Shown in pieces: positions 34,613-46,591 of a stretch of 64,000 nt of DNA. The notes beneath the pieces were generated by a model. The model saw nothing but the letters and a program-made list of their open reading frames with translations. It had not been told where the DNA came from and did no database searches. The translations under genes were made by a program, and so were the position numbers. How positions within the stretch are numbered: position 1 is the first letter of the stretch; every line of letters starts with the position of its first letter. The stretch comes from Cephalotrichum gorgonifer (taxonomy: Eukaryota; Ascomycota; Sordariomycetes; Microascales; Microascaceae). Location of the stretch: positions 1,012,648-1,076,647 of the forward strand of contig ONZQ02000003.1 of NCBI GenBank assembly GCA_900312665.1, written 5' to 3'.

Positions 34613-37600
34613 CTACCCTCCCCTTCTCCCCTTTCCCCTACCCTGTTTACTCCCGCTCGGGCTCCCACTCCCGCTTCCCCTCCCCGTCGCCCGGCCCCAC
34701 TCCCCCGCCTGCTTCAGCCTGTACCCGACATAGCTCAACTTCACCGGCGACGCTGTGGTCCCGTGAGGTCTGGAGGGTATTCCCGCGGCCGACCCGACAT
34801 TCTCCCAGACCCCCTTCCCCTCCTCGCCCTCACTCCCGTTATCAATCGCCGTCGTGGGGGTGGACTCCGAGGAGACCCCGGGTAGCATCGCGCCTATGCT
34901 CCCCAGCATCGAGCCCCGCCTCTTCTTCAGGCGTTCTAGCGCCCCCACCATCGCCGCCCACGTCTCCACCTGCCCGTTCGAGGCCTCCTCGACGCAGTTG
35001 CACTCATCCCCAGCCGGGCAGGTGACTTCCCCCGCGGCGTGCCACTCTGCCAGGCACGCCTCGTGGCTGGCGCACCCACAAGACAGACACGGCGGGTACA
35101 GCGCGTCGACGGGCTCCAGGCAGTACACGCAGCGCAGCTGTTTCTGTGTGCGCCGGCATCGATCGCAAGTCCCGACCGCGCCACCGACGCGAGGCTCGGT
35201 TGAGGAGGCGTATTCGACGTGGTCAAGCTGCGTTTCGTGGGTGCGACAGATGCCAGTGACGTCCAGGCCGCGGCCGGAGGCGAGCAGTGCCTGCAGGTGC
35301 TCCTTTTTACCGAGGAGGATGGGGGACGATGGAGTGACGTGTGAAGTCGGTATCTCGATGGCCGAGGCCGTGTGAGAGGCATGACTACTGGCATCCATGT
35401 GGTGGAAGTCCGGGTCCGACGATCCTCCTGCTGCCCCCGCATGCCCACCCTTGAGGACGTTGAACTTCATGACCTCGAGTCGAGCGAGCGGCTGCTTCCA
35501 CATCTGAAGCATCTCGGCGTAGGCATATCGGTATCCCGCATACCTCGATCCGTAGTTAGTGTCGAGAAGGGGTAACACCAGCCATCCGTCGTCGTCAAAG
35601 ATGGTCTGGTCCTCTATGTCCACAGAGACGGAGATAGGTACCAAGGGAAGGAACTCCTCCCGGAATTCGTCGTCGGAAAGGGATGTCCTCGCCGTTCCGG
35701 CGGAATCACCCAGGACTGTTGTCGAACCCCAGGCCCCGATCGCGGTCGGGGCTAGATTTCCGAGCATGGTCTCTCCAGGGCTTGGGCGCTTCTTCGAGAG
35801 GTTCGGCGGAGAAGATGAAACTGACTGGGTGCCAAACGTCCGGGGAAAGTTTGCGGCTAAGCTCGACGCTAGACCGGAATTCATTCTTCGGTAGGGTCGT
35901 GCATTGGGCGACGAAGACAAACTCTGCGACGGGTCGACCTCCGGGAGATACTCTCGTCCGGTCCTCATCGGCGGCGTTTCTCCACAGGAGTATGAGTTCG
36001 ACTCCGGATCGCCGGTCCACAGCCCGTCATCTGATAGCTGCGACCCCGAATAGCGAACGGGGGTGTGGACGGTTCTGGGGGTTGTGATGGCTGAATTTGG
36101 GTAGCTTCTGCCATGGTGCTGCGAGACTAGTAGAGAGGTGACCTGTGCTGGGAAGTAGTCTAACGAGAAGGACGGCGCCTTTAGCGGTAGTGGTGTTTCT
36201 GGCTGTGTTATGTGTGAGTCGATGTAGGCCACCGAGTCCTCTGCCGTAGATTCACCAAAGATGCAAGACAGCATAGCTAGCATCTGGATATCGGCGAGTT
36301 GTTCAAAATGGGCGAATAGATCACGGACGAACTCCGTCGCGAGGGGGTGGGTGCCCCATTTGGCCCGACCTGCCAAGCCACTATCGCCGGTTTCAAAGCC
36401 GTATGAGCTGTTGGACCCGGTCTCCGAAACATCGTCGAAATCATCGGCGCCATGGAGCCTAGCCATGACATCTCGGGCGATAACCAGGACGGACTTATCG
36501 CCCCGGTCAGGACTGACAAACTCCAGAGGAATGCCTTTCCTCAGCAGGAGGGCGGCATAATTCCATATGTCAACCAGCTCCGGACGGCCATACTTCTCTG
36601 CCACCCCTGCATTGTGGCTGCAAACCTCGGCTCCGTCCCCGAAGATAAGATACTCTTCAGCGAATTCCTTCTTCGACGGTAGGTCGTCACGAATATCGTG
36701 TATGGAAATGACGTTACGGGGCTTAGATGGCCGTTTTTTACTAGCTCCTGTGCCAGTTCCCGTTCCAACGCCGGTTCCCCCGCCGCTGGATCGTACGGAC
36801 CTGCTGCCGCTCCATGCCTTTCCAAGAGAACGGCCAGGCTGGTACCAGAAGCTTGACTTGTGGAGCATAGATGTTGACTCGGAGTCGCTAGAAGACGTTG
36901 ACGACACCGACTCCTCTTCTGAGTCGGACTTGTCGTCGGTGGCTGAGGTATCATCTCGCGCATATCTCTGTCGCAGGGGCGATTCCGGAATGATGCGGCC
37001 GAAGCTTGGAAAGAACGGCTCGCCCTTTGCCCTTTCCTTCATCCCCTCGGGCGACGTGAACAGGGCGTTGGCTTTCTCTTCCTTGGTGGGGAAGAAACAG
37101 ACAAGCCGGCCGTCATGGGAGAAACGCGCTCCGCAGAGTCTGGGCGGGGGAGGGATGGGCATACGGTTAGTTGGCGCCAGCGAGTTATCCGCAACCACGC
37201 TAGAGGTGAGCTCTTGAGACATCGACGTCGACCCACCCCCCGCCTCATCGTTATCCTCATCCTCACTCGAGCTCTCATCCGCGAGCCCGTCCAAGTCGTC
37301 ATCGAAGTCTTTGACGTTCTTAAAGAAGGATGTGCTGGCCTCGAGGTCGACCTCGCCCAGTAGATAGGTAAACGCCACATTAAGACAGTTCTGTTTCCGC
37401 TCCAAAAAGCGCTGTGCGAGTTTATGAATCTCGCTCTCAACCCGCTTATGAGTGGCGGACGGCATGAGGGCCGTCTTCTCGATCGAGAATATTGGGGCTT
37501 TTGACTTGGGATAGGTCGTCGGAATATCGACCTTGACTTTAAAAAAGATAGAAGCATTTTCCACTCCCCATGGTCCGTTCAGGGACGCTTCGAGCGTGAG

Positions 37601-39286
37601 CGTGTCCATTTCGACGGATTCCCACTTCACCTTTGGCAGCTGTCGGGTGATTTGCAGGACCTCCTCCTGAACCGTCTCTGGTTCCGCCCAGTCGTCGCTC
37701 ATGTACCCGTGGCCGAACATCGCCGGATCTTTAGAGCTATTCCGTCGCTGAACGTCCTTGGAATCGCCGCCCGATGGCTTCCGCTTGGTCATGGTGACGC
37801 CCTTCATCCATCCGATCTGGGCAAGGCTTCCCTTGGGGTCTTTCGCGTTGGCTGACTTGGCTGTCATCGACGTTCCCTTCCAGGGCGCGCCTAGCCGGCT
37901 CCGGGCCGGCATTTCCCGCATGCCGAGAGTGAGCGCACTCTGGTAATGCTTCGATCCGGATATAGAGGGCCTCGGGTCGCTCATGGTGGCATCCCTTCTC
38001 TCGTGGTTGCCGTCGCCAACGGTTCGGAAGGTTTTGTAAACCGCTCCTTGCCGAGTAAGATTCAGACCTTCTTGGGCAGGCCCTCCTTTCACGTAGTCGA
38101 TCGACTTTGAAACACTAGCATCGAGGTATTGGAGGCGTAGTTCGTTGTCCGCGCCCCAAGAAACAAGCTGGAAATCGCGCTCGTCGCGATAGTCCTCGGT
38201 AATGCCGCCGCGACTTCTCCAGAGAAACTCCTTGACCTTGTGGTTGCCGTGGCCCGGAAACACCGCGGCGGGCTCGACGTGCCCATCCAGAGGCGAGCCT
38301 GACTTGAGCGAGTTGTGGTAAAGGTAAAGGTCACCCGGATCGGTCTGTGGTATGGCGAGAAGGCCATTGCCAAATGGAGTATGTCGAGCCCTCCATACGG
38401 GGAAGTCTGTTCTTATTACGCGCTCCGGGATATCCTCTTCGCGAGCATAGTCCCAGTACTTGATGCTCTTGTCTAGTGAACAGGTCACAACGGCTGTTGG
38501 TCTTATGCGGTTCCAGTCGATACCATAAATCTTGGAGTGATGACCGTTGATTGATCTCAAGGGCTTACTGGGTTTTCGCTCGTCCCAGATATGAAGCCAC
38601 CTATCATGCGACGACGCGAGGATGTTCGGGTCTTGTCGATTGTGCTTGACCTGGGTCGCTCCCGAGAACCAGTCGCAGAAGGTCACGACAGGTTGCCTAG
38701 GCCGCCGCAAGTCCCAGCAGTGGACATACCCATCCACTGAGCAGGTGGAAAGAATGTCCGGGTGGTGCGCGGAGAAATTGACATCTGTGATGGCGCGATT
38801 GTGGCCCTGAAGGGAGTGCTCAATAGCTCCAGACGGAGAGTCGTCCCTCAGGTTAAGATTCCACACAAGAGCGCGATGGTTTGCCGTCGAGACAACCCAG
38901 TAGTCTCTCGCTGAGAAGGGCGACCATTGCACATCCACGACCAGCCAGGGCAGCCCATGGCTTCTCAGACGGCGAGGAGGACTCAGTGGTGAGTCCAAAT
39001 CAATGATAGCAAGGCCATCGGGGCTGAATATATCGCGTTAGTTCTCGAGATAAAGTGAAAAAAAAAAGGAACAATCGTGGGATGGCCACGGAGACGAGGG
39101 AAGATGGGCGGCTTACGATGCCAAGGCAACGTCTCTACCGCAGGGCGAGATCGAGGCAGATCCAACTCTGCCATCGACATGGTAAGTTATGTCACTATCA
39201 AAGGTGCTACTGTCATATGCCGATTTGATGGGTTTTCCTTTCTCCGGCGGCGTGTCGTCGACCCGATCCAAGGCGCTATGCAGCAT
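34613..39286 (-). CDS. MTC5: SEA/GATOR2 complex WD40-RWD-RING protein (Mtc5/WDR59)
   Basis: Two exons, 39286-39117 and 39023-34613, give 1526 residues. The first exon (MLHSALDRVDD... to CGRDVALAS) is joined to PDGLAIIDLDSP, restoring the first WD blade; an in-frame stop lies just upstream of its ATG. WD40 repeats run to about residue 400 (HGLPWLVVDVQWSP, STANHRALVWNLN, STCSVDGYVHCWDLRR, CSLDKSIKYWD). An RWD domain follows near 500-620 (WESVEMDTLTLEASL to NCLNVAFTYLLGEVD), then a long Ser-rich region and a C-terminal RING-like zinc domain (CDRCRRTQKQLRCVYC, CLSCGCASHEACL). This is the order in yeast Mtc5/Sea3 and human WDR59. The complex sits on the vacuole and relieves inhibition of TORC1 in response to amino acids. 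Confidence 0.94.
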
Positions 39287-40137
39287 GATTTGAGGCCCTC
39301 GTGGCTTTGGCGTAGCCTCCTCTCATCTCAACTGAGGACGTGAGCGCATGTGGAATGCGATCCTTCAGCAGCTCTGAAGGATGGTGAGAGTGTTGGCGAT
39401 GAAAGGTTCAACGTGTCGAGAAGCAACGTAAGGATGAAGGTAAGAGAGCTGATGTTCGTGATTGCAGCATTGATTGAGTTCAAGCTATGCGAGGTAAATG
39501 GTCAGTGCATAGTACATTATGGTGGTCCAGTTTATGTACCTTTATTAGCTTATAATGTGTGGAGTTACTTCTATGACATCTTGGCAAAGGTATACCGGCA
39601 ACTTCCGTCTACCCGTCCCCTGAGACTGTAGGCACGCGTCCCTGAGGGTAGTTCAGAGCGGAGTCTCGCCGCCACACCTGTCCACGGGCCGACCTTGGCG
39701 CCTCGGAAAACAATCTAATACTAGTCATACATGGAAAGGGCGGAATATACGTGGACAAGCAACGTTTTGTCAGTCTCACCCCACAGTTCGCTCTGGATAA
39801 ACTTAGTCCTCCCATAAACCATCTTTTAAATCGGACCAGAACTATTCATAGTCCACCAGGCCGCTCTCCAACTGTGCCTCTTCTTTCTCTCTCTGACCAG
39901 GTCTCGTGAGCTCCAGCCTTCGTCGCACTACCTATCTGTACCTACCCCTCCTCGTGCCCAAATCCATATCAATTACCCCGCGACACCATCACTCCGCCTC
40001 GCCTCGCCTCAACCTCGCCGGCGCAGCCCAGGACCATCTACGGACTTTGACGTACTCCCCAACGTGCCTCGAACTTCCACAACAAATCCTTCCCGCCCCT
40101 GCGGCATACCCGAGAGCGGAAGCCGCGAAAACGAACC
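39287..40137. other. Divergent promoter region, Mtc5/WDR59 and Ubc13
   Basis: An 850-bp region that must drive the WDR59-type gene leftward and Ubc13 rightward. A C/T-rich stretch lies at 39880-40090 before the Ubc13 start. No additional gene. Confidence 0.5.
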
Positions 40138-40815
40138 ATGGCGGCGCTGCCGAAGAGAATCATCAAGGAGACCGAGCGTCTCCAGAAAGAGCCGTATGTT
40201 CGCTTGGCTACCCTTATCGGGTTGGAAGATCGCTTGTCGACCTGGCAAAAACATCTAATCCTCCTGAGATAGTGTGCCCGGTATCAACGCCGTTCCTCAC
40301 GAGGACAACCTGCGGTATTTCGACGTCGAGATTCATGGCCCTGCACAGTCGCCGTACGAAGGTTAGTGCTGCTTGCCTACAACTATTTGGCAGTTGATAG
40401 TAACTCGTAACACCCCGGACAGGAGGCATCTTCAAACTCGAACTATTCCTGCCCGACGACTACCCCATGACACCGCCGATGATTCGGTTCCTCACCAAGA
40501 TATTCCACCCGAACGTCGACAAGCTAGGACGAATCTGTCTGGATGTGCTCAAGAGTAGGTTCTAGAACCTAGTGATACCCCCGACGTATCTACGGCGGTC
40601 TTTACAGGGCTAACACACAATACCCTCTCACAGATAACTGGTCTCCGGCTCTCCAGATCAGGACGATTCTGCTTTCCATCCAGGCGCTCCTCGGAGCGCC
40701 TAACCCCGACGACCCCTTAGCGGCAGACGTTGCGAAAAGCTGGAAGGAGGACGAGAAGGCCGCTATCGAGACAGCGAAGGAGTGGACGAAGAAGTATGCG
40801 ACGCCGGACAAATAG
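40138..40815 (+). CDS. UBC13: Ubiquitin-conjugating enzyme E2 Ubc13
   Basis: Four exons (40138-40193, 40273-40361, 40423-40554, 40634-40815) give 152 residues, one fewer than yeast Ubc13. The E2 fold is complete: start MAALPKRIIKETERLQKEP, the FHPNVDKLGRICLDVLK catalytic segment with the active-site Cys87 at the same number as in yeast, and the Ubc13-specific NNWSPALQIRTILLSIQALL with helix 3 and the final TKKYATP. Ubc13 works with the E2 variant Mms2 to build Lys63-linked ubiquitin chains, including those on PCNA in error-free DNA damage tolerance. Introns are short, 61-79 nt. Identification is near certain. Confidence 0.97.
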
Positions 40816-43432
40816 AGGGAGGGCGAACAAGAAATAGTCGTAAGGCTCCCAGCGATAATGGGCAGGGATTTGGAGCCGCTCATGAGAGTTATGGAGGGTC
40901 ACTCGCCAGCTATCGTCTTGATGGGACGATAACGTCGAGTTTAGCGGGGGGAGGCCCTAGATAGCCTACCTCGGTATGGGCGACTGGGTTCTGGGGCGGG
41001 AAGCTGGTGTCTGGGCTGCTTCTACATGATTTATTGCGGATCGATGAGCGGGACCTGATTTGCTTACCATGGGCAAGCCGTAGCCCTGGTGGCAGATACG
41101 TGAAATGATTACACGCTTGGGATACCATTTTCGAGTCACCTACGGAAGTGCTTTTTTTTCTTTCTTTCTCGTGACGAAAATCGGCATGCCTGTGGTATCG
41201 GTTGACCGGAAGGTTGACCCAGCGACCCGTTGTACTTGCATCTCGGGTCATTAAAGTGAGACTTCGGCCACCACGTCTCCTGGTGTTCGCGTGTTGTGTT
41301 CTGCCGCAGTGATGCCTTGCCCCAAGGATACTCTCACAAAAGAAGGTTTCGCCTTGTGGTCCCATCTGTTTATTACCTCTCTCCCTTATAAAGGGGAGGA
41401 CATGCACTGGAATGAGGAAGCAAGAAAGCTACTTGTACAGTGGGGGATTGCTCCAGTGCAATTCAAGATGCTCATCACAAGAGACCTCGCTCGTTATTCC
41501 TGTGGCTACGACTACAAGTAGGGACCACTGGTGTCATTAGCCAAAGGGAGACATCGGTGTAATAATACTCGTTGTATCTTAGCGCGTTATTCGATTATGA
41601 GAGATATCCCTGTTCCAAGAAGCTCTGCTTCTGGCAGTACCGCTGCACAATGACCTGCAGGGAGGTCCTGGGCCACCATCATCACCTTACCGAGGGAACA
41701 TTGAAGGAGTGGACCCCCGACATGCCGGCAGATGATGTTAGAGAAACCGCTCCATGCGACTAGTAATAATAATACTCCGAAGACTTCGGGTACAGGCAAG
41801 TGTGTCTCATAGAAGGAGCTGGGTCTAGACTGTGATAATAAATATACCTTGTCTCGGTGGGCGGGCTCATGCTGGAAACCACGTTTCAAACGCTTCCACC
41901 ATTCAAGGATGAAAATGATCTTCACTTCACTTTCCCTTTACAATCATGTGCGGCAATGACAAAGCATGGCTGAGAGTAGGCTTATTACTCCCTCAGGAAA
42001 CTAAGTCTACTTGTACTCGCTTGTAGTATTGCTTGTATAGGGCGCTGGAGGTGCGGATCGGGCGTCGTTGTGTGAACCTGGGGATAGAACGGCGGGGAGC
42101 GGCAATATAGTACTCGCTTCGGGAATAGAACTTTCGATGACGCTTCGGGACGGCGTGGCGATCCAAGTTCATCCTCGTGGTTAGTGGTTTGGGGGTGTTA
42201 GTTAAGCTGCAGACTGCATAAACGGTCCCCACATCATCCCATTCAGGGACTTAAAAAGGTACGCTGCAACATGTACATACATTCCGCAAGACAGCGGGGT
42301 ACAGAGTGTTACCTGTACGTAGGTAGTACGAGGACTCATCCTGCCAAGTCAACCACGCGAGATGCTCTCCGCTCCGACCTCCACCTGGTCTGGGCACTGG
42401 CCGGCCCCGTCGCCCTTTCCCTTCTTCCATGCCCTCTTTCGGAGGCTGGTGGCTGGGAGAGGTTATTAGTCTCCACCTGTTCTTGGTCTCTCCACCTGTT
42501 TCTTCCCCTCCCACAAAACCTCCCCGAGACCCTTGCCGCTTCTTTCTTCACGAAGCTGCTTGCCTTTCTCCATTCGAGACATCAATTGATCCATTGAAAC
42601 CCTCCTCCTAATCTTTCCCCATAGTCATCACCTCCTCCATCGCTCGTACCCCCTCCGTCGCCATCATCCACGCCCGCCAGGTTACGAAGTAGCAGGATAA
42701 TAACAAACCCCCGTCTTCCTCGAGGCCCTGCTCGTACTCCACCCGCGCCTTACCTCTTTCGTTCAGGCGTCGATCACCAACGACGTGTACGAGTACTCGT
42801 ACCTCCACGCCCAAGTTACAAGTACGAGTACAAGTACAAGTGCTCAGGGGGAATGTACCTCGCCCTCGCTAGCTCTTGACGCCAAACAGAGTCTTACAGT
42901 CGCAACGACGGTTGCCAACCTCCTTTGGGACATTCCGCTGCCTCGACCTGCTAGCCAAGGCCCATTCTCGCGCTCTTCCCCCCTGGTACGGAAGATATTT
43001 CGCTCTAATTGCACCTCCAACTGGACCAGGAGCTTCTTCATTGGATAGCATTGCAATTGTACCTCAGCTGTGGGACAAAAGTCACCACTCTGGGCTCCAC
43101 CTCTGCCTGCCATTGTCTTTCATTACATCTTTCTCTCCCACGAGTTGTGCATATTGATCCAACGCACGTTCCTCACTCGAGATCCGATCCTGCGAGGCCA
43201 AATTGGGACCTCACCTCCTATTGAAACACCTTTGTTTTTCCTTTTCCGATCCGGATTGACGTAGGCCTCATCATCCTATCCTCGACCAACTTTGACGTCC
43301 TCTCACTTCTTCGCTCGACCTCCGGCGCCGCGCTCCAGCTCGGTTTCTCCGCCCGCGAAACACCTCGTCACGTCAAATCGGTCGAATTGGCCACCCCCAA
43401 AAGAAGGCGGATTTATACGAGTAGCCTCGACA
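40816..43432. other. Intergenic region, 2.6 kb, with palindromic motif cluster
   Basis: Between Ubc13 and the unknown basic-protein gene. TACTTGTA occurs at 41430-41437 and 42008-42015. A dense cluster of the motif family lies at 42787-42845 (listed separately). C/T-rich leader-like sequence runs from about 42340 to 42640. Short frames here have no protein features. Confidence 0.5.
42787..42845. repeat. Cluster of TACGAGTA/TACAAGTA motifs with 16-bp palindrome
   Basis: A perfect palindrome GTACGAGTACTCGTAC spans 42787-42802. Fourteen bases on, 42817-42840 reads as three overlapping motif units (TACAAGTA, TACGAGTA, TACAAGTA) with a following ACAAG. It is about 600 bp upstream of the basic-protein gene start. 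Confidence 0.85.
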
Positions 43433-44134
43433 ATGTCGGGTAAAGCTACAAAAGCGGCTCCGGCAGCTTCGAAGGCGTCAGCTCCCAAGAAGTTCGAACT
43501 GCCGAGCCTCGATTTCAACTTCAGCTCTCTGACCGAGGGGACCGACATCCCCGCGCCCCTCCCTTCGCCGGTACAGGAGGTCCCGACGCCGCCGAAGACG
43601 CCCGTGGGCGGTGCACCGAAGGAGGCTTCAAAAGCATCTAGTGAGACGGAAAAGGGGTTGAAAGCGGCATCAGAAGGCCAGAAGGATAAACTTAGTGGTA
43701 CGATTATAACCGGAGGCACCAAGCGACCTGCCGACGACACTCCCCTGTCCCCGGCGCTGTCTAGCAGACAGGGCAGTATCCGCAGACTCTTTAGCCGAAC
43801 TCTTTTGAATAACAGTTATGCGGAAGGTGAAGCCCAGGCGAATGGCACTGGAATCGCAAATGGCGGGCGACCGGTCAGTCGCAGCACCACCATCGCCATG
43901 GACGAGAAAAAGGCGAAACGGAGTAGCGGCTGGTTCCGGCGCTTAAGGCCCGGAACGTCGGACAGCGCCTCATCGAAGCGAGCCAGCACCCTCTACCAGG
44001 AGGTGCCGACGACGACGAAGCCTACCGGCCCCCCGCCCCCGATGATTCCGGAGTTCACCACGCTGAGCCCGAAGCTGGATCTCGGCGATGACGGAATCCT
44101 GGGTGGAAGCGACCTTTTCAAAAACATCAAGTAA
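43433..44134 (+). CDS. Unknown basic, mostly disordered protein
   Basis: A single exon of 233 residues; the first in-frame ATG is used. Composition is Ala, Pro, Ser, Thr and Lys rich and the protein is probably mostly disordered. Two short segments look ordered or conserved: a basic amphipathic stretch RQGSIRRLFSRTLLNNSY at 112-129, and KKAKRSSGWFRRLRPGTS at 159-176, which could bind acidic membranes or a partner. The C-terminus (PEFTTLSPKLDLGDDGIL, then DLFKNIK) is acidic then basic. I know no named domain and give no function. The preceding leader is long and contains the palindromic motif cluster. Codon use and the absence of stops over 234 codons support a real gene. Confidence 0.72.
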   Translation: MSGKATKAAPAASKASAPKKFELPSLDFNFSSLTEGTDIPAPLPSPVQEVPTPPKTPVGGAPKEASKASSETEKGLKAASEGQKDKLSGTIITGGTKRPADDTPLSPALSSRQGSIRRLFSRTLLNNSYAEGEAQANGTGIANGGRPVSRSTTIAMDEKKAKRSSGWFRRLRPGTSDSASSKRASTLYQEVPTTTKPTGPPPPMIPEFTTLSPKLDLGDDGILGGSDLFKNIK

Positions 44135-46591
44135 CCGAGGAGCGGCGAGGGACCAGACGAAAACGACCGATTTGGGCCCATCCAGGCGAGAATACCCTGC
44201 GTGGGATTCTTTGTTGGAAATCCCTCCGGAGTCTTGCGTCACTGCTTCCGACCCGCGTCTCTCGGGGTGCCTATTATATTCCCTATATTACATGTACTCG
44301 ACAACCTCCACCTTCGCGTCAGCATCACCATCACTACCGCCACCACCTTCTTCTTCGCCCTTTAATTTCATCTCATCCCATCTTACCCTTCAACCCTGCC
44401 AAGTGACGGACAGATAATATCCCACGATTCCGGTTCGAATGCCCCACTGTGGACTGTTGGCCGCCTCACTGTCCTCACTCTCTAGGCTGGACCGGCAAAC
44501 ATGGGTATCCGGTACCCTCGAGACGCAAAACCGCAAGCGAACCACCAGACGGAAGGGAAGGATGCGTGGCCACGAACAACAACAGTCCATCCGGATACTC
44601 TTGTCATCTTTCTCTCTGCCCTCTCCTCCTCTTTCCATCTCACTACGTCATACCTTTTCTGGCAAGCACTCCTTTTGTCTCTTTTATACCCCTGTGTCTT
44701 ACCCGGTCAGGCCTCCTCTTTTGAAAAATCTCCTTGTTTTCATCGTTATCCTCTGCCCAATGTTAGAGATGCTGTTACGTCTAGCAATTCATCATGTTGT
44801 CTTAGTTTACCATTGCACAGAACCCACAAAGTTGGGCCCGCTACAAGGGCCTCTTTCTTGATACACCCTTTTATTGCTTACCCTTTTTTTTTTGATAATT
44901 ATACCTGCCATACGTTTGCACTCTTTGCCAAATTTACTTGTCAATTCTCTTCAGCTGTTTCCGTCAGCCTCCGCCTCAGCCTCAGCCTCAGCCTTCGCCC
45001 ACTTCTCCTGCATAATAGAGCTCGGAGCCATCTCATCGGATGCAAGCCCCAAGTTGGAAGCTTGTCAGAGGAGATGACGTCAACTGCGGGTTCGGATGCG
45101 AATGCGGATGCGGATACTACATAATGACCTATGGGGTGGGATTCGGCATGCACAGCGAGGTTTGAGCCTACGTCGACAATTGATGGGAAGGTCATAAAAT
45201 ACGGGAGGGGGCGGTTGTTTCTCTATTCTATTCAGTTCAGCATGGATTTGGCCACCCAGACATGTACCGTTTTCGGCCTTTGTGTCCACAAGCGATCACT
45301 CCGGGTGCCAGAGAGAACATAGGGGGTTGAGAGAGAAAGGAAACAAAAAGGCGATTGCATGCGCACGGAAACCCTGTTAGAAATACCCCTTCCATTTACA
45401 AGTACAGTCCCTTCAACACCCAAAATTCGACACGGAAAAAAGGGGCGGGGCGGGTGCTTTGTTGAATCAATTATACTTCTTCTATCTCGTTCCGCAGTCA
45501 TCATGGCCTCGTTCCATCACTTAGTCGTAGGACGGCAGAGTTTCACAGAACTCAGAGCCCGTAAGCCCCAGTTGGTATATGGCATGGTTACTCTCCTCGA
45601 GGTGTATCTCGCCCTGCTCTACTCTGGCCTGGGAGCAATCTTTGATCTTGTTTTATGGCGTCTCAGATCAAAACTCCCTTTTTCCCCCCTACATGTATCG
45701 AAAGCTCCCGTGGGCAGAGGCACGTTGGGGTTAGTTGCTTTCTGTGTAACAGTGAACACAGCCTGCAGAGCCTCTGATTTACAATACCGCGCCTTGAGTC
45801 TGGCTGGCGGGATGGTTGGCATACGAATTGAGAATCATATAGCTAGCTCCTCGTTGAGGCTGGGGATATCTTGATTGATGAGACCGGGGTGCTCCGGCGC
45901 AGCATCACCGGCAAAGCATCCACACACATACGAGAACACGCATAAATATGTAAAAGCAGGTAATGGGGTGGGAGGATATCCCAATCCCCCGCATGTACTA
46001 CGCTATTATTACGCGATCCTGTCTTTCGGCGCAGGCATTGCATTGAGACGAATGGAGGGCAATGTAGACCCGGCCCAGGTGTGTGACACAACAGATGTCG
46101 GCGGGAGGATGAGATCGTACTTCGAGTAGTAGGAGTGAGATTTGACGTGGAAAGGGAACATGTACTAGTACTCGCCGTCCTCATAATTCCTCATACATGG
46201 CCGAGGTTGGCGGACGGGAGGATGTATTTACTCGAATGTAACGATTGGATGGGCGAGCTGGAGCTGAGCTAATGACGGCGTGTCGGGCAACCTCGGAGGT
46301 TGATTGGGTGGGGCGTAAGAGCTCGCAGCTCAAGCTAAAACGTCATATGGCAGCGTCGAAGCAAGCATATTTTGGGACTACCGTCAGTTCATTGTGGGCT
46401 TGACTTTTTTTCCCAACTCCCACAAACGAACGTCTACTACTGCTCCCTTTGCTATCAAGGGCGGAGTTTTGGATCCTACCCTCCCTCGTTCGAAACTACC
46501 GAGATCAGCCGCTTCGCGCAAACACGCTTCAAGGAAGCAAATCCGACAAGCCGAATAGCCCCGACCCTCGAAGGCTCAATTCAAACCAACA
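44135..46591. other. Intergenic region, 2.5 kb
   Basis: Between the basic-protein gene and ETR1. It is C/T-rich from about 44280 to 45010, with a CTCAGC tandem at about 44973-44996 and a GATGCG tandem at about 45098-45115. TACAAGTA is at 45397-45404. Frames of 171 and 207 codons on the plus strand follow the low-complexity C/T bias and carry no protein feature. Confidence 0.5.

Noticed and set aside
44501..45124. A 207-codon plus-strand frame after the basic-protein gene, and the 171-codon frame at 45359-45874.
   Set aside because: Both follow low-complexity pyrimidine sequence or unbiased codons, with no homology or signal that I can see.
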